Below are positions 22,501 through 34,497 of a DNA stretch of 64,000 nucleotides, piece by piece. A program made the translations under genes and the position numbers. The notes under the pieces are model-generated. The model ran no database searches, had not been told where the DNA came from, and saw only the letters and a list, made by a program, of their open reading frames with translations. Numbering within the stretch: position 1 is the stretch's first letter; each line of letters begins with the position of its first letter. The DNA is from Linum tenue (taxonomy: Eukaryota; Streptophyta; Magnoliopsida; Malpighiales; Linaceae), in contig CAMGYJ010000006.1 in assembly GCA_946122785.1 (NCBI GenBank), positions 69,379,676-69,443,675 of the forward strand, read 5' to 3'.

Positions 22501-25089
22501 TCAAATCACGCTTTTCAAAAGAGTCTGTGAACGAATTCATACATTAATTCAGATGAAAATGTTATAATACCTCCTACCCAACAAATATCAATGCTTCAGC
22601 AATCAAACCAATTGATTAGATTGTAGCTATAGTGCACAAGTATCTTCTTAGTAGCTAGCTAGGACAACCATCGATTTAAACCGCCTTATTATATCAAGTG
22701 GTCATAAATTCAATTTCAAAGGGAATAATAATTTGAGTGGAGGTGGAGGGAAAGAATATGTTCTTCCTTGTTTTTTTTTTTTACCAAGGAATTGACACTT
22801 GGTGTTGGTGGGTGTACTAATTACTATTATATTAGTGTTATTAATTACCATGATACGTGACCCATAATGATTGGCTCTTTTACCACACTAATCAGTAGTA
22901 ATAATAGCATATAAGTGGTGGCCGAGCAGATTCCACACGCAATCCCCAGCTTAGTTACTTTGCAAAAACAACGTTTTGCTTCACCGGGTGGAAATCAATA
23001 TGGACTTGTGTTTTCAGTTTCAGGTATGCCTGCTTACGCTGTTGGTCTCGTAATTTATGACTGCTGGCTGAATTTATGAAATAGTTATCACCTAGATCGA
23101 TTTGAGATTGTGTGTCGCTAACACTATATCTAACGGTTGTAATTAAGCATCGCAACACAGTTACTCTTTTTTTTAGGACCAAAAGAGCAATGTTTGGAGA
23201 GTCACTATGACTCAATCAAAGGTTTTGGGACCAGAATGTAAGGGGCACCATCACTTCTAGGCTATAACAATGATCAATGAAAAAGTGAACCTAACAGCTG
23301 TTGGATTGAATGTATTTATGAGAATCGATCTAAGTGTTTTGTATGGTTCGAGTTGGCCCATTTTATAGTTAATTGTGTAAGAAAATTGACAAAATAAATT
23401 ATATATAGCACGCAGTTCTTTGTACTTATTTGCTTGAGTTTATATAATTGTTTGGTATAATTTTTATTAGTGAGATCACATCGAAGTCATTTAAAATAGA
23501 AAATTATTGCGATAAATACTTCAGATTAAACCAAGATCCCGAAAGAATGGGCTAACAGTCTTCATACTCACACTGGACAATATTTTATCGTCAATGCATA
23601 AAAGTACACATTATAATTTTATACCATATAGCTCCGCGACTAATAATTCGTATTAGTTGCACTACTACTCAAATTTTACTCAACCGAAAATATCGAATAT
23701 AAGGTGACTAAGATGTATGAAAAAAAGGAAAGAGAACTTATTAGATACGTGATTAGCCAAGACAAATGGACTTTGGCAAGAGTAATAGCCCCAACGGGAG
23801 AGCGCGCGTTGATGATGATGATTGATGCAAACACAATTATGACTTGCCCTATGGCCCCATTATCACAAAGATTTGGTTTCACACTAGAAAGGAAATGAGA
23901 TGATGATCTACAAGATAAAGATGCAGAGGCATAGGCATAGGCATAGCCAAACAAAATTAACAAGTAAATTAAGAATAGGACTGTGCATCAAACTACTGAA
24001 GAACTGGAGCCCCCTCCTAGTTTTCACGTTCGTTCTTATGATTTACCAGTTAGTAAGTTATGCATCTAACAGTTTGTACGTATATCGTTTATTTCAAACG
24101 TTGTAGCAAGTCATTCTTATTAGGGATGTTATTCAATTTGGCACGCATGGTAAAAGGTTGCGTCAATTCTCTCTACATATAGCTCGAAAGCTAAAAATCG
24201 ATATTGAGAAATAGAACTTCGTAGTTCTTTTGTACATTTCTTATTGGGAAAGAAAAGGTTGCGTCAAATCTTTCGAAATCATTTCTATATACAAAAAGTT
24301 ATGAACGACTACTAGAAAATTGTATCGAGGTAGACAGATATCATTTTGTTGCTCCCAAGAACGATTGCCTTGGCAAGAAAAGTATTATCAGCTTATCACG
24401 TGTAATACCTATTTTGTTAATCGCGTATACTGGTTTATGTATTTGTCATATTCTAAGCAACTTATGCGTGTGGAACAATCAAATTGCCCAAAAATGCAAT
24501 TGATGGTATCGTTTCATGATGACTAGTGTTACCTAGACGAAAGAGATGGGACCAAATAATAATGTGATTTGCATTCCATCATAGTGCTAGCCTTGCCTTC
24601 CCGTGGAAGAAGATATAACAATCCATATTTATGGAAAATCCAGAGAGAATGATGATACGATTGCATCAGCTGATGCTAAAAACCAACAAACAAAATTAAA
24701 TTTTAATTACTTTTCTTCTAAATTTGCATTATTGAACAAACAAGGGATAATTTGCTCCACATAATTCAACCGCCCTCTTGTCTTTGTCGACGAAACACAC
24801 TTGTTACCGTCAGTTGCATCAGCGGTTTTGCATCGTCATTGTGTCTGTTTTGCACCTACTAAACCTTGTCTGCGTCCGGAAAATCAGGCCTGAAAATGGC
24901 TTGGGGCTGCGACGTCACCGCCTATGGAGCTCGTTTTCATTTTGGCCGCAAACATCATCCAATCTCAATCAAATACAAAACTGATTCAATTTGGAACCGC
25001 CTCTGGATTCACATACGCACGTCCAAATTCTTCACAGCCACGAAATATTTGCATTGTCCAAGGATAAAAATATAATCGGTTGTGATGTG
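19502..25089. other. 5.6-kb gene-free intergenic stretch
   Basis: AT-rich DNA with only short frames lacking domains. The single recognisable item is the TRIM relic at 21304-21525. I checked the frames at 20045-20245, 23676-23963 and 24778-25191 and could assign none of them to a family or to a spliced gene model. Confidence 0.5.
21304..21525 (-). mobile_element. TRIM relic of the 2726-3042 family
   Basis: On the minus strand this reads an LTR starting TGTTAGTAAATG and ending AGTTCTTGACA (21380 down to 21304). It is preceded by an internal part matching the other copy (GAGCCTTCCGTGAC vs CAGAACCTTCTGTAA). The 5' LTR and primer site are missing or decayed. Divergence indicates an old insertion. 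Confidence 0.65.
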
Positions 25090-25097
25090 GCCAGAAC

Positions 25098-25598
25098 TAG
25101 AGCGCTGGATGAGTCAATTCCAACCGAATTTTTATCTAATTTGAGCTCTAGTGAAACCTTTGTCGTGACCGACTCCAACTCGACTCATTAATAAGTTCAT
25201 GAACTCTAATCGAGTTCAACCAATCAATTAGCTCGCTAGATCGGCTCGAGCTCGTATATCATATTATTTAGCCTCACAAATTTTAATTGTTCATAAAATG
25301 TGATTTAAGAGTAATTTGTATTTAGATAATCAATGATACCTAATTTCACTTTTCAATTCTAATCGAGACATATTCAATCACGTACTCAAAGTCTTAAACA
25401 CAACATGTAATGAGATACATAATCTAACAAACCTATGAATTATCAACAAGCTAACTCGTAAGCTATAAGTCGATTCACTCATAAACCGCTAGTCGAGGTG
25501 GCTCGTTAGGCACACTATTAAGCCACCTCGACTCATTAGTAAACGAGCCAAAAACGAATTTTTCCGAATTGAATACCGATCGCCGGTGAGCAACCCTA
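25098..25598. mobile_element. Decayed hAT element with intact 8-bp TSD, 501 bp
   Basis: Exact TSD GCCAGAAC occurs at 25090-25097 and 25599-25606. The right end GAGCAACCCTA is a normal hAT end, while the left end TAGAGCGCTGGAT has diverged. The interior has paired GAGTCGAGGTGGCTCG / GAGCTCG-type motifs near both ends. Confidence 0.8.
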
Positions 25599-25606
25599 GC
25601 CAGAAC

Positions 25607-26189
25607 ACTGATACCCTAGAAACCCTGATATATCCATTCTAATATATACGAACAAGGTTTAGTCTAGTGATACTACCACTATTCTTCAACTTGAAGGTTT
25701 AATATTCGAATTTCTTAACCAACAACTAACTTTAAAAACAAACCTATATCACTATTAAAGACCATAATATATGGAAATACAAGGTTAAGTAAGTTATAAA
25801 TAAATGTGTACGCGAGACTATAAAACTAAATTAAGGTTTGATCTTAGCGATACATATATTGAAGTTAAACTATTGAAGGAAAAATACAAATAAATGGTGA
25901 ATGGGTGATAAAGGGACGAATGGATCGGGTCCAAGCTAACGTCCCTCTCCAAGGGCAGCGGTTTTTCTTTTGTTGGTGGGTACATTGGCACAGTGCAAAT
26001 TATGTGATCTTCAAGGCTTAGAAGGCAAATATGGACTTCCAGGCCCATGACCATGCCCAAGCCCGTAGACCATTGGGCCTGAAGTCCTAGTACAGCCCAT
26101 CACCCAATAGAGCATTTACCCAAACTTGCCCAATGATGAAATAATCATCTTTTTCTTATTAAAACTCAATAGCATTGGATTCAGTATCA
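25607..26189. other. Intergenic, 3' flank of the DUF615 gene
   Basis: AT-rich, no gene seen. The 80 bases next to the DUF615 stop codon probably hold its 3'UTR. Confidence 0.4.
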
Positions 26190-27859
26190 TTATTCAGTAG
26201 GCATCTGCTTGGCAAGGATACGAAGGAACCTGTTGAGCGACTTCTTGGCAGTGGCCATGGCAGCGGCTGCCTTCTTCTCACTCTCCTCGTCTCCATCAGA
26301 TTCCCGTTCTTGAACTGCATGCACTTTTCGTACTAGTTTCCGCAACTCCTGCAAATAGTAATAGACAACGAAACCAAATGCAGCAGCATGACTTAATAAC
26401 AGACCATCCACACTCTGCTTGTCAATTACAACCAGGCAGACTTGATGATAAGCCTCTAATAATATGGTATGAAGTAATGATGATATTAAAGTACTTGTAG
26501 AAGACAGATTAACACTTGCCTGACGATCAAAATCAACCACGCGAACTGCATAAACTTCTTTGGTTATGTCAACGTCGTTTGTGATTAAACCATCAAACCA
26601 TCTGGTTGACATCTCAATGTGCTCCTCAGAAACCTGGCAAATTTATCCGATGATGATTGAGCAAATGCCGTTTCTAGTAAAGCTAGTGAACTAGGATGAG
26701 GCTGCTTCTACCATTAAAGATTCGTAGGCAGATTGTGTGTTTCCCCTGTTCCTTCCTCTCTTGATATATAAAATCACTCGCTTAATGATAGACCGAGAAA
26801 AAAACTAGGACGGGGCTGATACTACGATGTGTACCCTTCAAATGGATGAAACCGAAACCCTAAAACTAAGTTCTTTGAGGCCTAAGCTATCATTCCAAGC
26901 TTTATTAACCAATACTTGCGGTGTAAACTAATTCATCGTACCTCTTCTTCCTCTTCGAATTCATCTTCGATTTCTTTGTCATTGGCTTCTTCAGCTTTGA
27001 AACCAGGAACGGTCTGCAGCCTACTCCAGTCCCCATCTTTGGTCGCGTGGATCAAGGCGTCCATTAGCTCAGGTTCTACATCACGAAGCAGCTTCCCTGT
27101 GCAAACCATTTCACATGAAGGATTGATTGATTCAATTGAGAAAATGAAAGAGAATTTTAACCCTAATTCGACAACAACAAGGAATCATTTACCGATATAG
27201 TTATATTGCCTTCGCTTCCCTTCTTTGACGTCTGGTCCGAATTTCTGCGACAATTGAACAAACACCTTAGCTACAATATCTTACAGAAACTCAACTGCTT
27301 GCCCAAAGATAATCAGGGGAAGAAATGTGCACCTTTACAAGCGTCAAAGCTTCGAACACCTCTCGTTCAAGCTTAGCCATCCTGTAGATTTTCCCCAAAT
27401 ACAAACAATCAAGCTAATTACTAAATCCTAACCTGGAGAAGGCAGAACTTGGATTCGCTAAGGGTACCTGAGAATCCGTTTGATTTGCGGAGGAGCGAAG
27501 GCGGCGAGCTCCATCCCCCAACGGACGGCGCGGCGAGCCTCGCGCTTCTTCTCGTTGCGGCTCTTCTTTCCATCGGATTCGGAATCGCTGCCTCCGCTCT
27601 CGCCTTCATTCTCGTCGACGTCGGCCGACCGCGGAGCGTTTGCGAATCTGGGACCGCGCGCGCGAGTGCGAGTGTGGACGCTGCGGTGAGAGGCGAAAGG
27701 GGTAGCAGTGAAACAGACAATTTGCGGAGCGGCTCTGCAGCAGCTTAATGTTGAAGTTGGAGAGGTCAGGAGATGGTGGAGCGAAGGACTTGAGCGGCAA
27801 CAATGGTGGTTATTGAGCTGCGGCCATTGTTGGCGCAAGGGCCGTATCAGTCTAGCCAT
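26190..27859 (-). CDS. DUF615 / YjgA (DarP)-family protein, probably organellar, six exons
   Basis: Exons 27468-27859, 27333-27381, 27193-27244, 26942-27096, 26520-26633 and 26190-26348 join in frame to 306 residues. Introns are GT-AG except the fifth, whose donor is CAG|GCAAGT, a textbook GC-AG intron. Residues 1-75 are Ser/Arg/His-rich without acidic residues, like a plastid or mitochondrial transit peptide. Residues 80-100 are acidic. From about 101 the sequence follows the bacterial YjgA/DUF615 plan: RNEKKREARRAV, LAAFAPPQIKRI, KRRQYNYIGKLLRDVE, FDGLITND, ELRKLVRKVHA and a final FLRILAKQM. Bacterial DarP/YjgA binds the large ribosomal subunit during late assembly, so a role in organellar ribosome biogenesis is a reasonable inference, not shown here. 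The ATG at 27859 is the first that gives a transit-like N-terminus. Confidence 0.85.
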
Positions 27860-28019
27860 TTCTGCGCTGCCTGAGACCTGCCGACGGCGGCTAGTTTCAA
27901 CAAAAGTATGTAACTCAGTTTGTTGGGCTTTTGGGCTGGAGCTAAAGTTTTTTTCTATGATCCGCCCATCTTGATAGTTGATACTATTGCCAGCCCGCAA
28001 GTACAAAATCCATGGGCCA

Positions 28020-28695
28020 GTTGTCTGAATCATTTTATCCCTCTTTTCAAATATTCAAACTCATACCTACGTCCTACCTAGTACCCATGCATGAAAGGTT
28101 CTGCAAACCCATCCCCGTACTTGTGAGTTTCGGCCTTTCGGGTACTCATGAGTAATACCCGTCCCGTACATCCAACATTATTATACCCAAGACTTTACAT
28201 GTAATTTTTTTTATTATAACACTAAACGTACCTACTATATCATGAAGTCAACAAAGATAAAATCATTCTTAATACGATTTAAATCATATGATCCTAAAAC
28301 ATCCATTAATCCATAAGATAGAGTACAATATTTGTCAAATAGTTATTCTCTAACTCTAATACATGTGCTAAGTAATAATTAAGTAGCATAATTTTATTAA
28401 CAAGAGGCAAAAGTGAAAGAATGAAGCGAGAATTGAGAGAAATGAATTAGGTTTTGATTTGGGTGGCACGATATTTACAATTTGATCCATGTATTTTTTA
28501 TATGTGAAGAAATGTTCTTGGTGGGCGGGTATGAGTGAGTATGGGGTGGAGGAGGCTAAAACCATACCCACTCATATGTCGTACCCATCAAACTTTTTAC
28601 GGATTTTATCCATACCTATCTCATACCCGATCAAAGTGGGAATTCTCGTGTTAACTAGGTCTAGACGGTCGGGTATCCACACTCATGGTTTAATT
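28020..28695. mobile_element. Decayed relative of the 18766 hAT element
   Basis: In reverse orientation to the 18766 copy it retains blocks such as TCAAATATTCAAAC, CCGTACATCCAACAT and AATACCCGTCCC, and ends near GGTCGGGTATCC then TTAATTGTCAGGGA. Ends are degraded and no TSD is visible. It lies about 160 bp upstream of the DUF615 start codon, so it may contribute promoter sequence. Confidence 0.65.
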
Positions 28696-29142
28696 GTCAG
28701 GGAGCTAATGCGTATGTGGTGTTTGACACTTCTATTTTCCGACTTCCTGGCAAGCCCAGGAAAAGATGATTTGGATTTGGGCTTCAATTCGTCTGATGGG
28801 CCTGTATGAGCTCGGGCTTCAAGTTGTAGGTTTATTTTATTTGGTTTGGGTTTTCCGTTGGGCTTGCCTCCAACCCTCTGGTTTCCCTTTTCTCCTTGGA
28901 CCTAGCCTGCTAACTCCGGTTTCTCTAGCCCATGTAAACTTTGAGCAATACGACTTCAGTCTTCATGTTCCCCAAAATGTAATCGAAAACTGAAATTCAT
29001 TGTGATAAGTCGTCCGTGAATGGCTCCTAGAAGGCGGCTTATGGTATTGTTATACTCACTCTTGTTTTGGTGCTTCTTCGACAGTGGCAGTTGTGTGAGC
29101 ATGTTAGTATACTTTTGTTTTGACTGAGGCTTTGGCTCCCCT
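28696..29142. other. Intergenic, no gene seen
   Basis: No domain-bearing frame. The sequence ends at the TSD of the hAT element at 29143. Confidence 0.45.
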
Positions 29143-32100
29143 CAGGGGCGAAGCTAGAGCAGTGGCCGGGGGGCCATGGCCCCCCCGGGAATTTATAGAA
29201 AATTTACAAATATAGGTATCTCCATTAAATAAACACGAACAATAGTTATATTGCAGCGATGAAACTCTAACATTGTGAATAAGAGCTTGCAGGTTCGAAA
29301 CCTGTCTCATACTTCCTTTTCATTGTTATTTCTTTTGTTTTCAAATATCCACAAAACGACATCTCCCTGCTGGCTGCTGCATCTTTTCATTATTTTAATT
29401 TTTTGACTTAACTTGTTTTAATATTACAGCCCTCAAAGTCAAAACGAGAACACTCAACAAAGGCTAATTCCCAATTCACTTTCGGGAAACAGAGGTCTTC
29501 CTCCCCTCGCAGTGCTTTCCCCCAAAATACTCCCGCCTCGTCCCTTTTCATCTCCGTCCACTCGTCGGGAGTCAAAACTCAACTCTTCGGCCAACCGCCC
29601 TCTCATCTTCGTGACTACGTTCGTGCTCCTCCGGCGATCATAGTCACCTTTTTCGTTGCCGTCGCCGTCGGGATTCAAGACTCAGCTTCATCGAATCATC
29701 GTGCCTTCGCCCAATCGCCATCTCATCTCCGTCCGTGCTCCTCTGTCTAGCACAAAGTCGCCCATTCATTCCTATAGCGAGTACATTGCTGCTCCCTCTA
29801 GTTTATGCTGCTCCAATTGCTGTTTTCACTTTCCTGTTTTCGGTAGGGTTATGGAATTGATTGGGTATTCGATGTGGAATTGATCTTTCAGTTTGGGAAT
29901 TGAAGTAGGATTGATTAATTTAGTGGTTGCTAAACTGAAATTGGAGTGTGAAAATTGCCATATAAAATTGGCTCAATTCTCAAACACCTACAGTAAACTA
30001 GGGGCATGGAGCAATAGGTATGTGTATGCAGTATACTGTCAAATTGGAATAGATACTTTGAACTTGGATTACAAAATGTGTTCATGTTTTATTGGTTCTC
30101 GATTGATAATGTTAATGACCTTAACTTTTTGTTTTGTTCTTGTTAGCTACCATGAAGAGAAAACAAAAGAAGCTGGATGCATTTTTTCCAAGAAATGTTT
30201 TGCCATGCACTGGTAATCATTTCGAAGAGGAAGTACAAGTAGTTCCTAGAGCTTTGAACTTGGGCATTGATGAGCGCTCTAATGTTGTGGTGAATGAGGA
30301 TTCTCTCATTAGTCCGAGAGTGACTAATCCATCATTCGCCTTAATCGAACGAGATCCTGGACTGTGTAAGCCAGTGTGGACATTTCCACCCAATAAACGT
30401 GATGAGATAAGGCGAGCTTACTTGAGTTATGGCCCCCTACAAGTTGAGCTTCCTAACTTTCCTAGAACTGGTGATCCTGATCATCCTCGCGGCTTCCAAG
30501 TTGCATGGTATTATGAATTTCCTTTGGTTGAATACTCAGAATCAAAGGATGCTGCATATTGTCTCCCGTGCTATTTGTTTGATGAAAAGCCTATTGCTGA
30601 ATCTGGTTGGGACACATTTGTTAATGAAGGATTTCGAAATCGGAAAAAGGTTAAAAGTGAAAAAGGTTGTTCATTCCGAAAGCATATGGGAGAAAGCTCA
30701 AATTCTCATCACAATGTTGCAGTAAGGAAGCGCAATGCATTACTACACTAACCTCAACACATTGACAAAGTGATTAAGAAGCAAACTTCCGAGGAAGTAA
30801 AGAAGAATAGGATTCGAGTGAAAGCCTCAATTGATAGTGCTCGTTGGCTAGCACTTCAAGGAGCCGCCTTTAGAGCTCATGATGAGACCCTTCATTCTAA
30901 GAATCGTGGCAACTTCATTGAGCTTATTGATCGCTTCTCTTACTACAATGATGAAGTCAAAAGTACTGTGTTGGGTAATGCTCCGAAGAATGCGAAGTAT
31001 ACATCATCCGATATTCAGAAGCAAATTCTTCATGTTCAGCTAAGAAGGTACGCAACAAAATATTTGAAGAAATAGGAGATTCTAAATTCTCCATTATTGT
31101 GGATGAGGCTTATGATGAGAGTAAACATGAACAAATGGCTATCATTCTTCGCTTTGATGATTCTCAAGGGCTAATCCAGGAGAAATTCTTTGATGTTGTC
31201 CATGTTAGAGATACAAAATCAATGACTTTGCACACTTCGATTTGCTTAACTCTTTCTTCCCATAAGTTTGCTATTCAGAATCTACGTAGGCAGGGTTATG
31301 ATGGTGCTAGTAATATGCGCGGTGAATGGAATGGTTTGAAAGCATTGTTTCTGAAAGATCATCCTCAAGATTATTATGTGCATTGTATGGCTCATCGTCT
31401 TCAATTAGCACTAGTTGCAGCATCTAAAGATGTGACAGCCGTGCACGAGTTTTTCATTGACTTGGCACATATTGTAAATGTTGTTAATGCTTCTTCTAAG
31501 AGGCATGATCAATTGGAAGTTGTTGAAGCAGCTATGATTGCTCAATTAGTAGCAGGGGAAGAGATTGCCACAGGAACCAGTGTTAATCAAATGAGTACTT
31601 TACAAGGAGCTGGTGATACTCGTTGGAGTTCACATCTGAATTCTATATCCAGTGTTATTCGATTGTATGAATCATCTTACAAAGTTCTGGAAGACATAAA
31701 GAAAGATGGGTATACGGCCAAAAACAAAGGGGATGCTCGTGTAGCTTTGAGGAAGATGTCATCATATGAGTTTATTTTCATTCTACTTCTACTGAATGAT
31801 ATCTTTGGCACCACTGATACACTTTGTCGTGCTCTGCAACATAAGTCTCAAGACATTGTGAATGCCATGAGTTTGGTGGAAATTACTAAAATGGTGTTGA
31901 AGGAAATGAGGGATGAAGGTTGGGATTCTTTCTTGACAAAGGTCAACAAGTTCTGCAAGGATTATAGTATTACAGTTCCAGATTTTAGTGCTTCACATTT
32001 TGAAGGTCGTCCTTGCAGACAGGTAGATACTATCACCAATGAGCATCATTATCATTTTGATATATTCAATGCTGCCCTTGATGTTCAGATAGAGGAATTG

Positions 32101-32705
32101 AGAGCAAGGTTTGAGGAAAAGATTGTTGAACTTCTGAAATTGAGCTCGAGTTTGGATCCTAGCAATGGATATAAAGCCTTCGATGTTAATGCTATTTGCA
32201 GTCTTGCTGGAAAGTCCTTTGGATTTTTCTGAGAAAGAAATAGATAGATTGGCATTCCAGTTGAGGATTTTTCATGGTGCTGCTCTTGCACATCCTGCTT
32301 TGGCGAATCTATCATCTGTTGCTGAACTATGTCATGGTTTAGCAGAGTCCGGGAAGTCAAAGGACTTCGATCTTGTTGATCGGCTAATTCGTCTTGTTTT
32401 GAGTCTTCCAGTCTCTACTACTAGTGGTGAACTAGCTTTTTCTGCCATGAAGTTGGTGAAGACCAAACTGCGCAACAAAATGGGTGATGATTTTCTAGCT
32501 GATGGTCTTGTTATTTATATCGAACGTGATATAGTGGACACCTTTAGTTTATATGATATTTTGAGTGATTTCATTGATCTCAAAGAGCGACGTGTACGTT
32601 TAAGATAATAAATAATAAAAATATATTTTATATTATTATTTTATTGGTATGATTTAAAATTTTATTTTTGGCCCCCCCGGATTTAAAATCCTGGCTTCGC
32701 CCCTG
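29143..32705 (+). mobile_element. Large hAT element with defective transposase, 3563 bp
   Basis: TIRs CAGGGGCGAAGC (29143) and GCTTCGCCCCTG (32705) are flanked by exact 8-bp TSD GCTCCCCT (29135-29142 and 32706-32713). Immediately inside both ends is a GC-rich GGGGGGCC/GGCCCCCC tract. Near 29290 is a B-box-like GGTTCGAAACC. A long untranslated and intronic part (about 29400-30150) precedes the transposase gene. The intact ends and TSD, but broken gene, make this a mobilisable yet non-autonomous copy. Confidence 0.95.
30152..32608 (+). pseudogene. hAT transposase (TTF zinc finger, DUF4371 and hAT C-terminal dimerisation), disabled
   Basis: Start MKRKQKKLDAFF at 30152 follows an intron acceptor TTGTTAG|CTACC. 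The order of parts is a TTF-type zinc finger (CLPCYLF, about 30540), a DUF4371-like region (FRAHDE, VDEAYDES, QGYDGASNMRGEWNGL, HCMAHRLQLAL) and the C-terminal dimerisation block (ELAFSAMKLVKTKLRNKM, about 32420-32490). This is the family annotated in plants as zinc finger MYM-type protein 1-like. Three lesions are visible: an in-frame TAA at 30749-30751, a one-base shift near 31040 (the other frame reads KKVRNKIFEEIGDSKF) and another near 32212. Overall identity to the normal plan is high, so inactivation is probably not ancient. Confidence 0.9.
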
Positions 32706-32713
32706 GCTCCCCT

Positions 32714-33999
32714 TAGTTGTTGTTAATGCTATTTTTCCCCTCTTAATGATGCATCTTTCCAACATGATATATCCTTCTGGTTGTTTGGAGTTCTTGAGCT
32801 TTTTGTCCATTTTTGTATTCTCCACCTCTACCATCTATAAATCGCTCTTCCAAATTGCAATATAAGTAGCTCTTTTCATAAATAAAAAAACTCACCTTTA
32901 TCTGACTGCCTCGCCCAATAAATTCGTGAATCTCCCTATTAATTATGTATGAGATAGATATGAATAAACTCAGTGAAAATATTGATGAAATGAGGGGATG
33001 GTTTTAGGTCGCCCACCACGTACCACGGTACCAATACTCACACAAACACCCGCCTTGCAAAGGGGTATTATTATATGTTTGCAAAAATAGTAATTGGATA
33101 GTAAAAGTAGTGATTGTCTCGTGGAATAATGAATGTTGTAGGATTGGATGTTTTTGACATATCAATAATGATTGTACTTTTTTTTACTTTACTGTTTATT
33201 AGTAGGTTTGTTTAAATGTTATAACTGAATATTTACATGTTTATTATAAATAATTGTTAATGTGACTTGAATCGGACTGACGCTACTTCTCATACTCCTC
33301 TGTAATTTGTATCTTCTCGAAGTATAGTGAAACTGACTCTATCCTGCCCGTGGACTAACTAACACACATTGTGTTAATGAACCACGTAAGTTCGTGTGTT
33401 TTCCGTGTATTTTTTCTTTCTTTCCTTTTCTTGCATTGTCAAGTCCTCCTATTTTCCGATCCGCAGAGAAAGTCATATCAATTATTATATTTATTCTAGG
33501 TACAATAATATTGAATATACCGAACGGACATTATCCACCGGTACATGGATGAGGTCGTGAAATCTCTCTCCATATGGGTAAGTGACATGTAAGAGTTTGA
33601 GTTCTTGGAAATGAGAATGAGGATAGTGATGAGGATGAGGATGATAATGGCAAAAATCTGCCCATTAACATTACTTGGGAAACCAGGTGCAAATGATTAG
33701 TGATACTAACAATATGTTACCCTTTCTTCGCTAGAAGAGCGTCATTAGACACAGATGACGAAAGCTTGTTTGAATGCTTTTATTTGTTGTAAAAGAAAAA
33801 AAATACTACAATTAAAAACATGGCATTGAAGGAGGGGAAAATGCATCATACGGAAATACAAACCCATTTCTTATGTTTTCCAAATATCATACCATACTCA
33901 TGACTTTTTTTTTAAAACTCAAATGCCTCATTTTGGAGCAATTGGCGCACAGTGCCACATCCAATTGTCCCCATCCAAACGTCTTATAAATCTCGGAAG
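32714..33999. other. Intergenic with an LTR-like fragment
   Basis: About 33300-33430 contains GTATAGTGAAACTGACTCT and CCCGTGGACTAAC...GAACCACGTAAG, phrases typical of plant copia LTR 3' ends and also seen near 8300. No partner LTR or primer site was found. No gene is visible. Confidence 0.45.
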
Positions 34000-34489
34000 T
34001 AGGGGTGGGCATACGGTCGGTAAAACCGAACCGAACCGAATATAAACCGAACCGAAATCGAATTAATGTTATTCGGTTCGGAATTCGGAAGAGAAAATGG
34101 CATATTTCGGAAATCAGGGTCCTTTCGACCGAACCAAATTTCCGAATTCCGAACCGAAAAACCGAATTATTATAATTGCAAGTTTTAAATGGTGGATTTT
34201 TATGTTTCTACTTATTATGATACTTAAATATTTGAATCATGTTAGTGTTTTATGACTTATGTGTTGAAATGTTTGATTTTATCATTGATGATGCATATTT
34301 ATTGTTCACATTATGGGTGAAAAATAATTTTAAAAAGAGAAGATACAAGCTTACCTCACTATTTCGGTTTTGTATGGAAAACCGAACCGAACCGAATTAT
34401 AATTCGGTTTGAGGGTTGCTAGAATTTGGGGACCCGGTATGCATAATTTCGGATCGGTTTGAACCGAACCGACCGAATGCCCACTCCTA
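34000..34489. mobile_element. Non-autonomous hAT element, 490 bp
   Basis: Ends TAGGGGTGGGCAT (34000) and ATGCCCACTCCTA (34489) differ by one base as inverted repeats. Exact 8-bp TSD CTCGGAAG (33992-33999 and 34490-34497). Subterminal CCGAACCGAA arrays on both sides. Confidence 0.95.
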
Positions 34490-34497
34490 CTCGGAAG

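Noticed and set aside
25640..25740. SINE-like A-box/B-box appearance (TAGTCTAGTGATAC ... ATTCGAATTTC)
   Set aside because: Matches to Pol III boxes are weak, there is no poly-A or TSD, and no cloverleaf half can be drawn.
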